Assembly: GCA_025594325.1 (NCBI GenBank)
Contig: JANHCV010000002.1
Location: 62,001 to 126,000 of the forward strand
Reading direction: 5' to 3'
DNA length: 64,000 nucleotides
From: Blastocladiella emersonii ATCC 22665
Lineage: Eukaryota > Blastocladiomycota > Blastocladiomycetes > Blastocladiales > Blastocladiaceae
Part shown: one piece after another, positions 1 through 11,336 of the stretch
How positions within the stretch are numbered: the first letter of the stretch is position 1
Layout: each line of letters starts with the position of its first letter
Position numbers and translations under genes: made by a program
Notes under the pieces: generated by a model
Databases searched by the model: none
What the model saw: the letters and a program-made list of their open reading frames with translations, nothing else
Told to the model about the DNA's origin: nothing

Positions 1-53
1 CATGGAACGCGGCCCGCGCGCACCGCCACTGACCGCAACGACCCGCCGGCACC

Positions 54-3000
54 ATGGATGACCGCCTCCCGCCCGGCCCCGGCGCACCCGCCGACAACGG
101 CGATGACCTCTTCTTCGAGGAGCCCGACGACGTGCACTCGCGCCGCGCCAGCTCGGTCGCGTCCTCGTCCTCGGCCCACTCGCGCGCGGACAGCCGCGAG
201 GGGAGCTACGACGGCAGCGACGCCGACAGCGACGGGGATGGAGATACCTCGCTCGCCTCGCTTCCGCGCGCCTCGTCGCCGGACAGCGACTACGGCGGCG
301 CGCACAACGCCGACGACGACCTCTTCTTCTTCTACCAGCCACCACCCACGCTTGGCGAACGCTCCGACTCGCCCGCGTCGTCGGCGTCGTGGACCACCGT
401 CTCGTCGCCGTCGTCCTCGTCATCATCGTCCCATACATCACCCTCAATCGCAACCGCGTCGCCCTCGCCACCCGCTTCGCCCTCGGCCGCTGCCACCTTT
501 GCCTCGCCATCGCCACCACCGATCCCGGTTCTCGCGCCACCGTACGCCTAGCCTGCTCGAACGCAGGCTCAGACTTCGCTGATCCACCACATTCTCGATA
601 GATTGAACGTGTCGCCTGCCCCCATCGACGCCGCTGCGCCATTACCGCCACGATCCGCATCCGCACCCGCACAAGTGCAGTTGCCCTCACCGGCACCTGC
701 GCCAGCAGCAACCGCACCAACAGCAGCACTACCAACAGCAGCAACACCAGCACCAGCACTAGCACCACCCGCCCAGGATACGCCCGTGTGCCGCATCTGC
801 CGCGACGAGGCCACCCCCGACATGCCCCTGCACCGCCCCTGCAAGTGCACCGGCTCCATCCAGCACGTCCACCAGGCCTGCCTGCTCGAGTGGCTTTCCC
901 GCTCGGGCAAGGACGCCTGCGAGGTGTGCGGCTGCGCCTTCACCTTCAGCCCCGTCTACCGCGCCGACATGCCGCGCATCGTCCCGCCCACCGTCGTCGT
1001 GCGCGAGATCGTGCGCTCCCTCGTCGTCCACGTCCTCCTCTACTGCCGCGTCCTCCTCGTCCTCGCCATCTGGCTCATCGCCGTGCCCTCGCTCGTCCTC
1101 TTCGTGTGGCGCCTCGCCTTCCGCTTCACCCGCGTCCGCTCGATCGCCGACAGCGCCGCCGCCTTCCCGACCTCGCGCGCCGACCTCGCCGCCTACATCA
1201 ACCTCTCGCCCCACCCGTCCGACTGGCTCCCCACCTGGCTCCCCGAGGACCTCGTCTACGGCCAGGTCCTGTGCGCCACCGCCGTGTCCATCGCCATCCT
1301 CCTCTTCCTCATCAAGGAGTGGGCCCTCGACGCCTTCCAGGTCGCCCTCGAAGCCGAGCGCCGCGCCCTCCGCGAGAAAGCGCGGGCCGACGCCGCCGCC
1401 CTGGGACGCTCCAACGCCGACGTAGCCGCCAAGCAGGCCGCCGTGGTCCGCGCCGAGGCGACCGTGGAGCGCCACGAAATCCGGGTCGCTGCGCTCCGCG
1501 ACTCGGTTGATGCACACGACGCCTCTCTGCTGCGCTCCCGCGGCCTCGTCCAAGACGCCGAGCGCCGCCTCGCCCTCGCCGGCGACGACCAGGGCACGGC
1601 TGACGTTATCAAGGCCGAACTCGATGCCGCTTTGAAGGGCAGTGAGGCAACTCTCCGCGAGGACCTCGCGAATATCAGAGAGCGCGAGCGGGAGCAGTTC
1701 GCTGCCCTCGATGCCCGCGTGGCTGCCCTTAATCTCCCCGATCTCCCACCACCAGAAGCAGCGCCGGAACCCGCCGGCGAGCCTGAGCCAGATGCGGGCC
1801 CGGCCCCCGCCGAGATCGAGGTCGAGTACGAGGACCCGTGGCAGTCTGCCGCTGCCGCCGCGGCCGCCGCACGTCCCGCCGACGTCGACGTCGACCCGCC
1901 CATCAACGTGGACGATCTCCCGCCCGCTGCGCCCGTCGTCGAACCCCCAGCGAACCCCGACAACCGCCCCGCGGCCGACGCCGGCGGCCTCGACGAGCTG
2001 CTCGGCTTCGTCGGCCCGCCCCGTGTCCTGTTCCAGGCTCTCGGCATCACCGTCGCCTCGCTCATCGCCGTCATCGGTGCGACCATCTACTTCCCGTACC
2101 TGGCCGGTCTCGCTGTTCTCGGCACGCGGCCGATCCACTTCGCCATGGTCGTCGCGTCAGCGGCGCTCCGCTCGCTCGACGTCGCCGAGCAGCTTGCCGT
2201 CGACTACCTGCACGCGCGCATCGACTGGTTCCACCCGACCGTCGCCGACGTGGTCCGCCAGCTCCGCGCCGCGCACGCGCACGCGGCCGCCCACCCGGTG
2301 CGGTACCGCGACGTGTACCTGTCGCGGCCCGTGAGCGCGATCCTCGACGAGCTCGACGTGCCCAACGTGCTGACCAACGACGAGTGGCCCATCATCGCGT
2401 TCGTCGTGCTCCTCGGCTGGGCCACGCTCGCCTCGGTCGCGGCCGCGTACTGGTTCGTGACGCGGCGCCGCTCGGTGCTCGCGCGCGTCGGCTTGCGCGT
2501 GATCAAGACCGTCGGGCGCACCATTGCCAAGACGGTCAAGCTCGTCGCGTTCACGCTCATGGAGTGGATGCTGTTCCCAGCGTACACGGGCGTGCTCCTC
2601 AACGCCTTCTCGTTCCCGCTGTTCCCGTACTCGCTCGACCAGCGGCTCGCGTTTGCCGCGCGGCAGCCGTTTGCGGCCTACTTTCTGCACTGGTTCATCG
2701 GCACCCTCAGCATGTTCCACCTCGCCAACCTGGTCGGCGCCGCGCGCGAGGTGCTGCGGCCAGGCGTCATGTGGTTCATCCGCGACCCGTCGGACCCCGA
2801 GTTCTCGCCGTACCGCGAAATCGCGGAAAAGTCGCCGCTCATCATCCTGCGCAAGTTCGCCATCTCGCTCGTCCTGTACGCCATCGTGGTCGGCGGGATC
2901 GTCGGGACCGCGACGGTCGGGCTCGTGGCGCTCGGTGTCACCCCGCTGCGCACACCCAACGTCGCCCTCACGGACGTGCCGCTCGACCTCGTGATCCTCA

Positions 3001-4457
3001 GCGCCGCGCTGCCGTGGATCGCCCGCTGGGTCCCCTGCTACGAGATGGTGCGCAAGGTCATGTGGGGGTGTTTCGTGCAGTTCGGCCGCGCGCTGCGCCT
3101 CTCGAGCTATCTGTTCGGCGGGTACCACGCCGAGGAGGTCTCCTCGGACGGTGGCGCCATCCTCCGCATGCTCCGCCCGCTCGCCCCCGTTCACGTTGCC
3201 CCGACCCACGTCAACACGACCGTCGACCCGCACCCGGTCCTCGCGGCCGCCACGGCAACGACGGGCCAGCTGGATGACGGCGGCAGCGGGCTGTACATGG
3301 TCCCGGGCGTGGACATGATGAAGATCCCGCCGAGCGGGCGCGTCGTGTACCCGGTCGACGCCGCGGGCCGGCTTCTCTCGAGCCCCGCGCACCCGCGGTT
3401 TGTGCCGCTCGCGGGCGACAAGCCCGAGAACTGGACGTTTGCGTGGCTCCCGCCTCGCTTCACGGCGCGGTGGATGGCACTCGTAGCGCTGCTCCTCGGC
3501 ACGCTCGGCGGCACGCTCATGTTCGTGATCGGGCTCCCGCTGATCGTCGGCCGCGAGCTCGTCCCGCACGCGATCCAGTACCTCGCGCTGCCCAACACCC
3601 CCGTCGACGCGATCGCGGCGCGGCTGCACGACAGCTACGCGTACCTGTTCGGCGCGCTCCTCGTCGCCACGCCGGTCCTGCTCCGGCTCGCGCTCGACGC
3701 GCTCGTGTTCGGCCCGCACGCGCGCGTGCGCTCGCGGATCGCGGTCAAGTGGGCCGTCGTCGTCGTCACGGCGGGCATCGTTCTCCCGATCGTGGTCGGC
3801 GGGATCTTCGAGGTCATGGCCGTCCTCCCGACCCGCCTCGCCTTCGAGCCGCTCGCCACGTTCGCCGACCGCGCCGAGCAGGACTCACCGCTGCGCCGGC
3901 TCGCAGTCGATTTCGTGACGGGCGCGGTCGTGGCCCAGATCCACTTTTACCTGATCGACATGCGGCCGGACCCGCCCGAGCCGGTGCGCGCCGTCAACGA
4001 CATGCTGCGGCGCGGGTGGCGCGAGCTTGACATCGACATCTACATCCACCGGCTGCTGTACCCGGGCATGGCACTCGCGCTCGCGTTCCTGTACGTCCCC
4101 GACGCGTTCAGCCGCATCATCACGGCGTGGGTCGTCCCGGGCGCCGTGGCGCGGCTCCTCGCCGCGGACCGCATCGACGACGCGCGCGCGTTTGCCGAGG
4201 CGGTGCCGCCGGCCGCGGTGATGCGCGCGGCCGCCCGCGCCCTCATCGCGTGGACCACGTTCAACCTGTTTATCGGCGCACTCCACTTCCGCCGGTTCCA
4301 GGGATGGGTCCGCCGCGTGCGCGACCGCGAGTACCTCGTCGCCCGAGTCCTGCACGACCGCCCAGCTGACCCGGCCGCGCCACTGGTCGAGGCGCAGGCG
4401 CCGGCACCGATGCCTGACGTTGTCGTCGATCCGGCCGCGATTGTGCCCGCCCAGTAG
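54..4457 (+). CDS. Doa10/SSM4/MARCH6-type RING-CH ER ubiquitin ligase
   Basis: Polytopic membrane E3 ligase of the Doa10/MARCH6 family, which ubiquitinates misfolded or short-lived proteins at the ER and inner nuclear membrane. Exons 54-541 and 602-4457; the 60-nt GT-AG intron (542-601) has donor GTACGC, contains CTGAT near its 3' end, and joins the frames in phase 2 to give about 1,447 aa. A C4HC3 RING-CH finger lies near residues 224-275 (CRIC, CKC, HVHQAC, CEVC). More than ten hydrophobic segments follow, plus an alanine/acid-rich cytosolic stretch at about residues 500-620. The start at 54 has a good context (caccATGG). Oddity: about 220 disordered Ser/Asp/Pro-rich residues precede the RING, whereas in known Doa10 proteins the RING is at the extreme N-terminus. 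Bases 1998-2999 are duplicated in inverted orientation at 43623-44624. Confidence 0.9.
1998..2999 (+). repeat. source block of inverted 1,002-bp duplication inside Doa10 gene
   Basis: This coding block has an inverted partner at 43623-44624 of exactly the same length. Comparison of both strands and of their shadow translations shows identity until about 2926. Five differences follow, at 2927, 2936, 2939, 2954 and 2981, all in third codon positions and all synonymous. Confidence 0.93.
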
Positions 4458-4775
4458 CTTTAATACACAAATGTAACGCGTGACGAGCGATGCATCGACG
4501 AAAGAGGAAGGAGGGCGCTCAGCGGCCGCACGTGAGTGGCACAGCGCGTCTCGCGCCGCACGTCTCGCACGCGTGCCCCTGTCGGTTGCGCGGCCGGCAG
4601 CGCTAAAGCGTGATGTGCGCGGGAGACGGCCGTTCAGGGGGGCAACTCATTAACCGTGCGATCCGGCGAGCGAGGGCCAGCGTGCCCAGCGTGGGACCTT
4701 GGACCCGACCCGGCCTTCGCCACACCGCCCTCGCTCCCTTCTGATACTTGCAACGGATTCACTCTTGATAAAACC
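4458..4775. promoter_or_regulatory. intergenic space between Doa10 and TPPP genes
   Basis: No gene seen. It carries the 3' flank of the Doa10 gene and the presumed TPPP promoter. At 4542-4573 there are two close copies of a CGTCTCGC-type motif that recurs in other intergenic spaces of this window. No TATA box is evident. Confidence 0.4.
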
Positions 4776-5921
4776 ATGGCTCAATCCGGCGTCCCTGTGG
4801 ATCAGCTGCACCAGGCCCTCGCGGCGGCCATCCCGCTCACCATCGAGGAGCGCGAGCAGCGCCTGCGCACGCTCTTCGAGTCGTTTGCGACGTTCGGCGC
4901 CTCGCGGTCGTCGCAGTCGACGCTGCTCCAGCAGCACGAGGTTCGCGGCGGACCCTCACTCATCGCGGCCTCGCCACGGACCACTCACGCCGCCCGTGTC
5001 GTGTAGCCGCTCATCGACTCTGCGCGGTTCCTCAAGTTCTTCAAGGACCTGACGCTGCTGGACGGCGCGCTGACGTCGACGTCGCTCGACCTGCACTTCA
5101 CCAAGGCGCGCGCGCACTTCAAGCGCACCGACCGCAAGCTCGACTACGAGGCGTTCCTGTACGCGTTGCAGCTCGCGGCCGTGACCAAGTTCGGCGCCGC
5201 CATGGCCGACGACGACGCCCTCGAGTGCCTCATCTCCGAGGCGTGCCGGTCGACGGCCGGCGGGCCCATTGCGCGCGCCACGGTGCCCGTCACGGACGGC
5301 GTCTACTCGAAGCTCACCGAGGGCGGCAACGGCGCGCACCAGCAGCAGCAGGCGGCCAACTACACGGTCGTCGAGTCGGGCATGGCCAAGATGCGGCTCG
5401 GCGGCGGCGGCAACGGGTCGCGGTCGGGCTCGTCGAGCAACCTGGTTGCCATGAGCGGGACCGGCAACAGGTCGCGCAGCAACCTGGGCCCGACGGCCTC
5501 CGGCGCGGGTGCGAGCGGCGGCGGGTCGCGGTCCAACCTGGCGTACCGCGCGACGGCGTCGAGCACGGCGCGCACCGCGAGCTCGCACGCGCTGACGGCG
5601 GGCGGGTCCGGGTCGCGCGGCGCGAGCATGCACAGCCTGACGGGTGGCGGCGGGAACGGCGGGTCGCGGACGAACCTGTCGCCGAAGCGCACGACGGCGG
5701 CCGCCGGTGGCAGCACGTCCAACCTCGGGACGGCCGAGTTCGCGCCGACGCAGCCCGAGATCCCGCGCGGGTCCGTCTTCGACCGGCTCACCAACCCCAA
5801 GGGATACACGGGCACCCACAAGGAGCGGTTCGACGAGGAGGGCAAGGGCCGCGGGCTTGCGGGCCGTGTTCAGGACGATATCGGCGCCAAGTCGCTCGAT
5901 CAGTTGGTCGAGCGTCGCTGA
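4776..5921 (+). CDS. TPPP/p25-alpha domain protein (microtubule-associated)
   Basis: Tubulin polymerisation promoting protein family; members bind and bundle microtubules and are typical of ciliated organisms. Exons 4776-4940 and 5007-5921, with a 66-nt phase-0 GT-AG intron; about 359 aa. The first half of the p25-alpha fold spans the intron (LFESFATFG, then FLKFFKDL and [12 protein letters not shown]). The hallmark C-terminal element [19 protein letters not shown] is near residues 318-336. Between them is a roughly 150-residue Gly/Ser/Asn-rich insert with repeated SRSNL/GSRTNL units, which makes the protein much longer than animal TPPPs (about 170-220 aa). There is no doublecortin domain, so it is not an apicortin. 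It converges with the ARF6-like gene. Confidence 0.88.
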
Positions 5922-6038
5922 GCGCGACTGTGCGCACGCATGCACGGGCAAGATCGAGCGAGCGAACGGGAAGCGTAGTAGTGTGTGTTGTCAGAGTGCG
6001 TGGTGTGTATATCCTCCTTTTACAAGAACGAGAGCGGC

Positions 6039-6812
6039 TCATTGGCCGCCGGTCCCGTTGCCGCCCGGGATATTCTGCGACAACCAGGAGAGCCCCTCGA
6101 GCAGGCCCTCGCCCGTGATGGCGCACGACGGGTGCACGTACCACACGCGGTTGTTGAGCTTGTGCAGCTCGAGCTTCTCGGTCAGCAGTGCGAGCGATGC
6201 GGCTAAGGATCGGATCCGGTGTGAGATGTGCGTCGCAGGGCGCAAGCGAGGTATAGCACGTACCGCCTGGCACGTCCTGCTTGTTGGCAAAGACAAGCAG
6301 CAGCGCGTCCTTCATCTCGGGGTCGTTGATGATGCGGTGCATCTCCGCCGAGGCCTCGGCGAAGCGGTCCGGGTCGGACGAGTCGACGACAAAGATGAGG
6401 CCCTGGGTGCCGGCGTAGTAGTGCCTCCAGAGCGGGCTAGGCGTGCGTGGGGGTTGCAGTCAGTCGCCGGTGCGACGGGTGGCGGCACGAGCGGCAGCGG
6501 CAGCGTACCGGATCTTGTCCTGACCTCCCACATCCTGCAAGCGAGCGAACGCGCGCGCGTCGTCAGTCCAGGGCCCTGCACGCGGTGCGGACGAGGCGAT
6601 CGATCCCCACGCACCCACACGTTGAACTTGACGTTCTTGTAGGTGACCGACTCGACGTTGAAGCCGACGGTCGGGATGGTCTGGACGTGCTGATCGAGCT
6701 TGAGCTTGTACAGGATGGTGGTCTTGCCGGCGTTGTCGAGGCCGAGCATCAGGATGCGCATCTCCTTGCTGCTGAACAGCTTGGCGACCATCCTGGAGAA
6801 GGCGCCGCCCAT
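6039..6812 (-). CDS. ARF6-like small GTPase
   Basis: ADP-ribosylation-factor GTPase, probably acting in plasma-membrane and endosome traffic and actin control. Exons on the minus strand: 6615-6812, 6509-6534 (only 26 nt), 6264-6436 and 6039-6202. The phases agree and give 186 aa. Gly2 (MGGAFS) suits N-myristoylation. P-loop GLDNAGKT, switch motif PTVGFNV, DVGGQ across the first splice, and NKQD are all present. [17 protein letters not shown] and the NRVWYV-PSC segment fit ARF6 better than ARF1. The C-terminus has a short Gly/Asn-rich extension. The gene is divergent from the membrane-protein gene at 7437. Confidence 0.92.
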
Positions 6813-7436
6813 GGTGTCGGTCGCTGCGGTCGGTAGTGGGGGAACGGGTTTGCTGGTGCGTGCGGCAGACGTTGCTGCCAGTCGGTTGCAGGGGCCTAGG
6901 CCGGGAAATGATACATGGGTTGCCTAGTCACGGGTGCGGGGAGAGAGCGCGAGCGGTTTGACTTTGACGCGGCGGGGTGGGTGGCGGCAGCGGCCACGGC
7001 CGTGGTCGGCGCTCCCTCCCTCTCTCCCCCGCACCCCACGCAAGCTCCGCGGAGCCGAGGAGCACTCCTGGAGATCGATCCGGGCTGCTCTTCGGTGCGA
7101 TATCGCGGGAATGTGTCCCAGCAGCGCGACCAGCGCGGCTCGCCGCCGCGCGACCGACCATGGACGCGTCTCGCACCCGACCCACTGCCCGCCACGGCCA
7201 CCTCGCTCGCGGATCCGGTCATGATGGCCGGCGCGGAATCAGTCGCAAGGGCACGGCTTCTGGAACGCGTCTCGTCTCGCGAATGGATGTCTCGCAGCAG
7301 TCGCGTGACCGCGTCGCGTCGCGCGCGAGACACGCGGACTTCGCGGCCACTCGAGCAGAGTTGGATCCGCGCCCGCTCTCCTCTCCTTACTTGCCGAGGC
7401 AAACCCCGTTATCCATGAAGCCCTGAACCTATCACT
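6813..7436. promoter_or_regulatory. divergent promoter region, ARF6-like / membrane protein
   Basis: A 624-bp space between two divergent start codons. No gene seen. It contains GCGTCTCGCAC (7166-7176) and further TCTCGC / GCGAGAC copies near 7258-7333. The sequence next to the plus-strand start is pyrimidine-rich (ctctcctctccttac), as at several other starts here. Confidence 0.4.
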
Positions 7437-9085
7437 ATGCTCTTCACGCCGCTCCTCCTCGAACCGTGGGCCAACGTGGTGTGGCCGTTCGTCACCGTCG
7501 CATGCATCTACGCCATCGCGTTTGGCGCGTGGGGCGACCACTGGTCCCGCACCATCCGCGCCATGTACATGCTGGCCGAGCGGTACCCGAGTCCCGAAGC
7601 GGTGCGTCGATGGGCGATGGAGGACGGCACGGAGCGCGCGCGCTGATGGCGGCGGACCGCACGTGTAGAACCCCGTCGAGTCGGGCTACTTGCCGACCGT
7701 GGCCAACCTACTCAGCCTGTCGGTGCCGCAGGCGACGCAGCCGGCAACCACGGCGAACGCCGCCACGTCGACGGTGCTCCCGCTGCACAACCCGTCGCCC
7801 GTTGGCGGCGGAGCTCCACCCGCACCACCACCGCGCTTCCTCCCGTCTGGCCGACCCGCGATCCCGTCGCCGGCGTTGCACAAACTCGTCTCCACGTTCG
7901 TCACCCTCAAGTTCATCTGGACGGGCGCCATCGCCGCGGCCATGGTCGTCAACAAGCTGCGGCCGGGCACCATCCCGCAGCCCACGTCGCTGACCAGCTG
8001 GCCCATCATTTTGGCCATGATCATGGACGGGATCGTAATCGGGCTCTCATTCGTTGTCGCGGGCGCCATGGCCATCGGACTGTGCGTCCCTCCCCACCAC
8101 CTCGCACGGCTACGTCCAACACTCACCTCGACGCCGTGTAGGAGCCTTGTCCGCGACCGCCTCGACGCGCGGGACACGTCACTCCTGCGCGGCCTGTTCG
8201 TGATCGGCATGCTGTCGACGATCCTGACGGCGTCGCTCGACCGGTACGCGCCGCTTTGGTCGATCGGCACGCTGCTGGTCGTGCAGCGCGCGCTGAACCC
8301 GGCCATCCAGCAGGCACTCGCCTACATGGCCGCGCTCCTCACCGTGCACGGCACCCTGCGCGTCCCCGGCATGTTCCACCCGCGCACGCTGCCCGTCGTC
8401 CACGCCAAGCTGCGCTGGCTCGGTACCACGCAGAAACTCCTCGGCGGGTGGATGATGACGGTCGCGGTCCGCGAGCTCCTCGCCCTCTCGCTCGACACGT
8501 ACGTCGGGCTCTCGGGCCGGTCCGGCACCGCGGGACAGCTCACGGCCGGTCGCGGGATCACGGCGTGGGCGCTCGTCGCCGCGAGGGAGATCCCGGACGT
8601 CGTCATGGCCGGCGCCCTCGCCGCGCACGCGAGGCTGCGGCTGCCCGTGCCGTGGAACGGGGTGCGGAGCAGCAACGCCGCTGAGGTACGCTTTCCTCCC
8701 TGTTCTCGCCCCACTGGGTACTCTAACACCGCGACTCGTGTAGCGCGCCGCCCGCATCGCGGCCCGGACTCGGCCGCCTACCGGCGCGGCGGCCATCGAG
8801 ATGCAGTCGCTCGACTCGCTGGACCGGCGCGGCGTGCACCCGTGGGCCATGGACGAGGTGGCGGCGCGCGAGCCGCGGCCTGCGGGCACGTACCGGCTCG
8901 TGGTCCTGCCGGGCGACGACTGCGCGATCCCGCACCCGTACGTGTGGGGCGGCAGCGGGTGCCACCTCGCCATGGCCGAGGATGCGGGCGACCGCGCGCG
9001 CGAGGCTGAGCGGCTTGCCCGCGTGTTCCGCAAGCGGTGCGAAGGGGTCGGAGTCGGCGTCGGTGTGGGGGTAGTAGGCAGCTAA
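7437..9085 (+). CDS. multi-pass membrane protein, unknown family
   Basis: I do not recognise the family. Four exons are inferred: 7437-7601, 7669-8081, 8142-8685 and 8744-9085. The introns of 67, 60 and 58 nt have GTGCGT or GTACGC donors and the joins stay in frame for 487 aa. An N-terminal hydrophobic segment (about residues 14-32) resembles a signal anchor. Further hydrophobic stretches occur at about 125-140, 158-180, 205-240, 260-280 and 300-350. The C-terminal 110 residues are soluble, with a GTYRLVVLPGDD segment and a GVGVGVGV run before the stop. The stop codon lies about 32 bp from the stop of the convergent DAHP synthase gene. Confidence 0.65.
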
Positions 9086-9117
9086 AGGGGGGACAATGTA
9101 TTCTTCCTTCGATTACT

Positions 9118-10329
9118 CTACTCAATATTGCTCGCCGACTCGGCGGAAGCGAGCCGCGCGCGGCGCTTCTGCACGGCGACGCGTAGGCGGTCGAGCGACT
9201 TGATCGTGTCAGCCATGTCGATGCACGCGTCGGTGATGGACTGGCCGTAGACGAGGCCGTCGAGCCCCTTGTCGGCGACGAGGTCCTGGCGGCCGGCGCG
9301 GATGTTGGACTCGATCATGACCGAAGTGATGAACCTGCCCGACTCGGTCTCCTCAAGCTGGCGCGCCACCTCGGCGAGCACGATCGGCTGGCGGTTGTGG
9401 TCCTTGGACGAGTTGCCGTGCGACGCGTCGATCATGAGGTGCGGGCGCACGCCCCACTTGTGCAGGTCCGCGACGACCGCCGATACGCTCGCCTCGTCGT
9501 AGTTGGGGCCCTTGGACCCGCCGCGCAGGATCACGTGGCACGCGTCGTTGCCCGTCGTCGACACGATGGCCGACAGGCCCTGCTTGGTCACCGACAGGAA
9601 GTGGTGCGGGTTGGACGCGGCCAGGATCGCGTCGCTCGCCACCTTGACGTTGCCGTCCGTGTCGTTCTTGAACCCGACGGCCATGGACAGGCCCGAGGCC
9701 AGCTCGCGGTGAATCTGCGACGCCGTGGTGCGGGCGCCGATCGCGGACCAGCTCGACAGGTCAGCGAGGAACTGCGGCGAGATGGTGTCGAGGCACTCGC
9801 CGGCGCACGGCAGACCAATGGTCCCGTTGATGTCGACGAGCAGCTGGCGCGCGATGCGCAGGCCCTTGTTGATCTGGTACGTCCCGTCGAGATCCGGGTC
9901 GTTGATCAGGCCCTTCCACCCGACCGTGGTGCGCGGCTTCTCGAAGTAGACGCGCATCACGATGAGCAGGTCCTGGGCAGCCGTCGCCGCGTATGCGTGC
10001 AGGCGGCGGGCGTAGTCGAGCGCGGCGGCCGGGTCGTGGATCGAGCACGGGCCGACGACCACGAGCAGGCGGTCGTCGTGGCCCTTGACAACGGCCGACA
10101 CCTGCTCGCGGGCGAGCGCGACCGTGGTGGCGGCGGCCGGGGTGAGCGGGATCTCCTCGTGCAGGATCTGCGGCGGCAGCAGCGGGCGGATCTCGCGGAT
10201 GCGTGTGTTGTCGAGCTCGGACAGGGCGTCGGTCGGGATCTTGTTGGCGGCGCGGCGCAGGTGCGCGTTGCTCGGGGCCGCGGGGCGCGTCGAGTGGGTC
10301 GGGGTGGAGACGCCGTTGGTCGATGACAT
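9118..10329 (-). CDS. 3-deoxy-7-phosphoheptulonate (DAHP) synthase
   Basis: Type I DAHP synthase of the yeast Aro3/Aro4 class. It condenses phosphoenolpyruvate and erythrose-4-phosphate in the first step of the shikimate pathway. Intronless, 403 aa. Motifs in order: VVVGPCSIHD, MRVYFEKPRTTVGWKGLIND, the LPCAGECLD segment, VGFKNDTDGN, ILRGGSKGPNY, DASHGNSSKDHNRQ and MIESNI. These cover the substrate- and metal-binding loops of the family. The start at 10329 was chosen for its context (aacaccATG), alignment with the family N-terminus, and the TATA box about 80 bp upstream; the open frame continues upstream without clear coding character. Which aromatic amino acid inhibits it cannot be read from the sequence. 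Confidence 0.96.
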   Translation of the reverse strand: MSSTNGVSTPTHSTRPAAPSNAHLRRAANKIPTDALSELDNTRIREIRPLLPPQILHEEIPLTPAAATTVALAREQVSAVVKGHDDRLLVVVGPCSIHDPAAALDYARRLHAYAATAAQDLLIVMRVYFEKPRTTVGWKGLINDPDLDGTYQINKGLRIARQLLVDINGTIGLPCAGECLDTISPQFLADLSSWSAIGARTTASQIHRELASGLSMAVGFKNDTDGNVKVASDAILAASNPHHFLSVTKQGLSAIVSTTGNDACHVILRGGSKGPNYDEASVSAVVADLHKWGVRPHLMIDASHGNSSKDHNRQPIVLAEVARQLEETESGRFITSVMIESNIRAGRQDLVADKGLDGLVYGQSITDACIDMADTIKSLDRLRVAVQKRRARLASAESASNIE

Positions 10330-10870
10330 GGTGTTGATGCTTGGCAGAGGGATCGTTGCGTGTTGTTGGCGATGAGGAGAGGAGAGGGGAGGTCGGGGCG
10401 GCGGGCGACCTTTTATAGCCGTGGGCGCGCCCCGCCCAACGCTATCGCGGCGTTCGCGGCGTGATTGCCGGCAAGGCGTGAGCTTCGGTGGGCGTGAGTC
10501 GCGCTCGAGCGCGCCAGCCAATCAGAATATTCGGCACGCGACCATTTTGCGTGCCCTCTCTCTTCCTTCCGACTTTTCCCGGGCCGCGCCGCGTCACTCG
10601 TGTCGGCGCTGCTGCAAGTGTCACGTTGGGTGCTATTCATAGGGCACGCGCGAGGGCGCGGCGATGGCCGTGGCCATGACCATGGCAGCAGTCGCCATGG
10701 GTGGCCATGGTCGCGACGGGCGGCGGCGGTGGTCGTGATCGAAGTCTCGGCGGGCGGTATTCTCCGTGACTATCATGCGGCAAGGTTGAGGTCATTTGCG
10801 AGGCGAAGCGAGGCGTGGAAACAAACAAAAAAAGTGCAAGGAATACATTACAAACAGCGAGGCCTGCAGA
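10330..10870. promoter_or_regulatory. intergenic space upstream of DAHP synthase
   Basis: A 541-bp space holding the DAHP synthase promoter and the 3' flank of CKS1. No gene seen. At about 10663-10712 the hexamer CCATGG and variants recur several times within 50 bp, giving a cluster of nested palindromes. Confidence 0.4.
10411..10417 (-). promoter_or_regulatory. TATA box of DAHP synthase gene
   Basis: The minus strand reads TATAAAA, 82 bp upstream of the DAHP synthase ATG, in otherwise very GC-rich DNA. A CCAAT element lies further upstream on the plus strand at 10518-10522. Confidence 0.6.
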
Positions 10871-11336
10871 TCAGAAGCCCATGCGGGCGGTGGCGGCCTG
10901 ATACCGCACCGTGTCCTCGGGCTTGCCGGTCGGGTACTTGATCTGGTAGTCCTTTTCGCGGCGGAAGAGGAGGACCTGGGGCTCGGGGTTGTGGATCATG
11001 TAGTGTTCCCTGGACGAGCGCGGAGGGGGTCAGCGAGCGATTGGGGAGTTGGGGTGAGAGTGGGAAGAAACGGACCAGCCGAGCGACTGCTGGACGCCGA
11101 GCTCGCGCCACTCCTGCTCGGACATGAGGCGGTCCTTGGGAATGTACTTGACGAGCTCGCGGGGGACAGTGACGTGACTGCATGGACGGCGTGAGATGGG
11201 AGGTGAGCACACACGAAGTGGGACAGCGGAATGGAAGCACAACTCACCGGTACTCCCAGACGTCGTCCGAGTAGCGTGCCGAGTAGACGATCTTTTCGCG
11301 GTACGCCTCGGCGTCTCTGCGGAGGTTCGGGTCCAT
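10871..11336 (-). CDS. CKS1: CKS1 cyclin-dependent kinase regulatory subunit
   Basis: Small Cks adaptor that binds CDKs and phosphorylated substrates to promote multisite phosphorylation in the cell cycle. Three exons: 11248-11336, 11076-11177 and 10871-11009; 109 aa. Introns are 70 nt (GTGAGT donor) and 66 nt (GTCCGT donor), and phases match. Family hallmarks: [51 protein letters not shown]. The HxPEP hinge and the phosphate-binding arginines are conserved. A C-terminal extension of about 25 residues follows the core. The gene is divergent from DNAAF1. Confidence 0.96.

Noticed and set aside
10871-11336. Initial idea of a cytochrome bc1 small subunit (QCR7)
   Set aside because: The spliced product carries the Cks signature ([35 protein letters not shown]), so CKS1 is correct.
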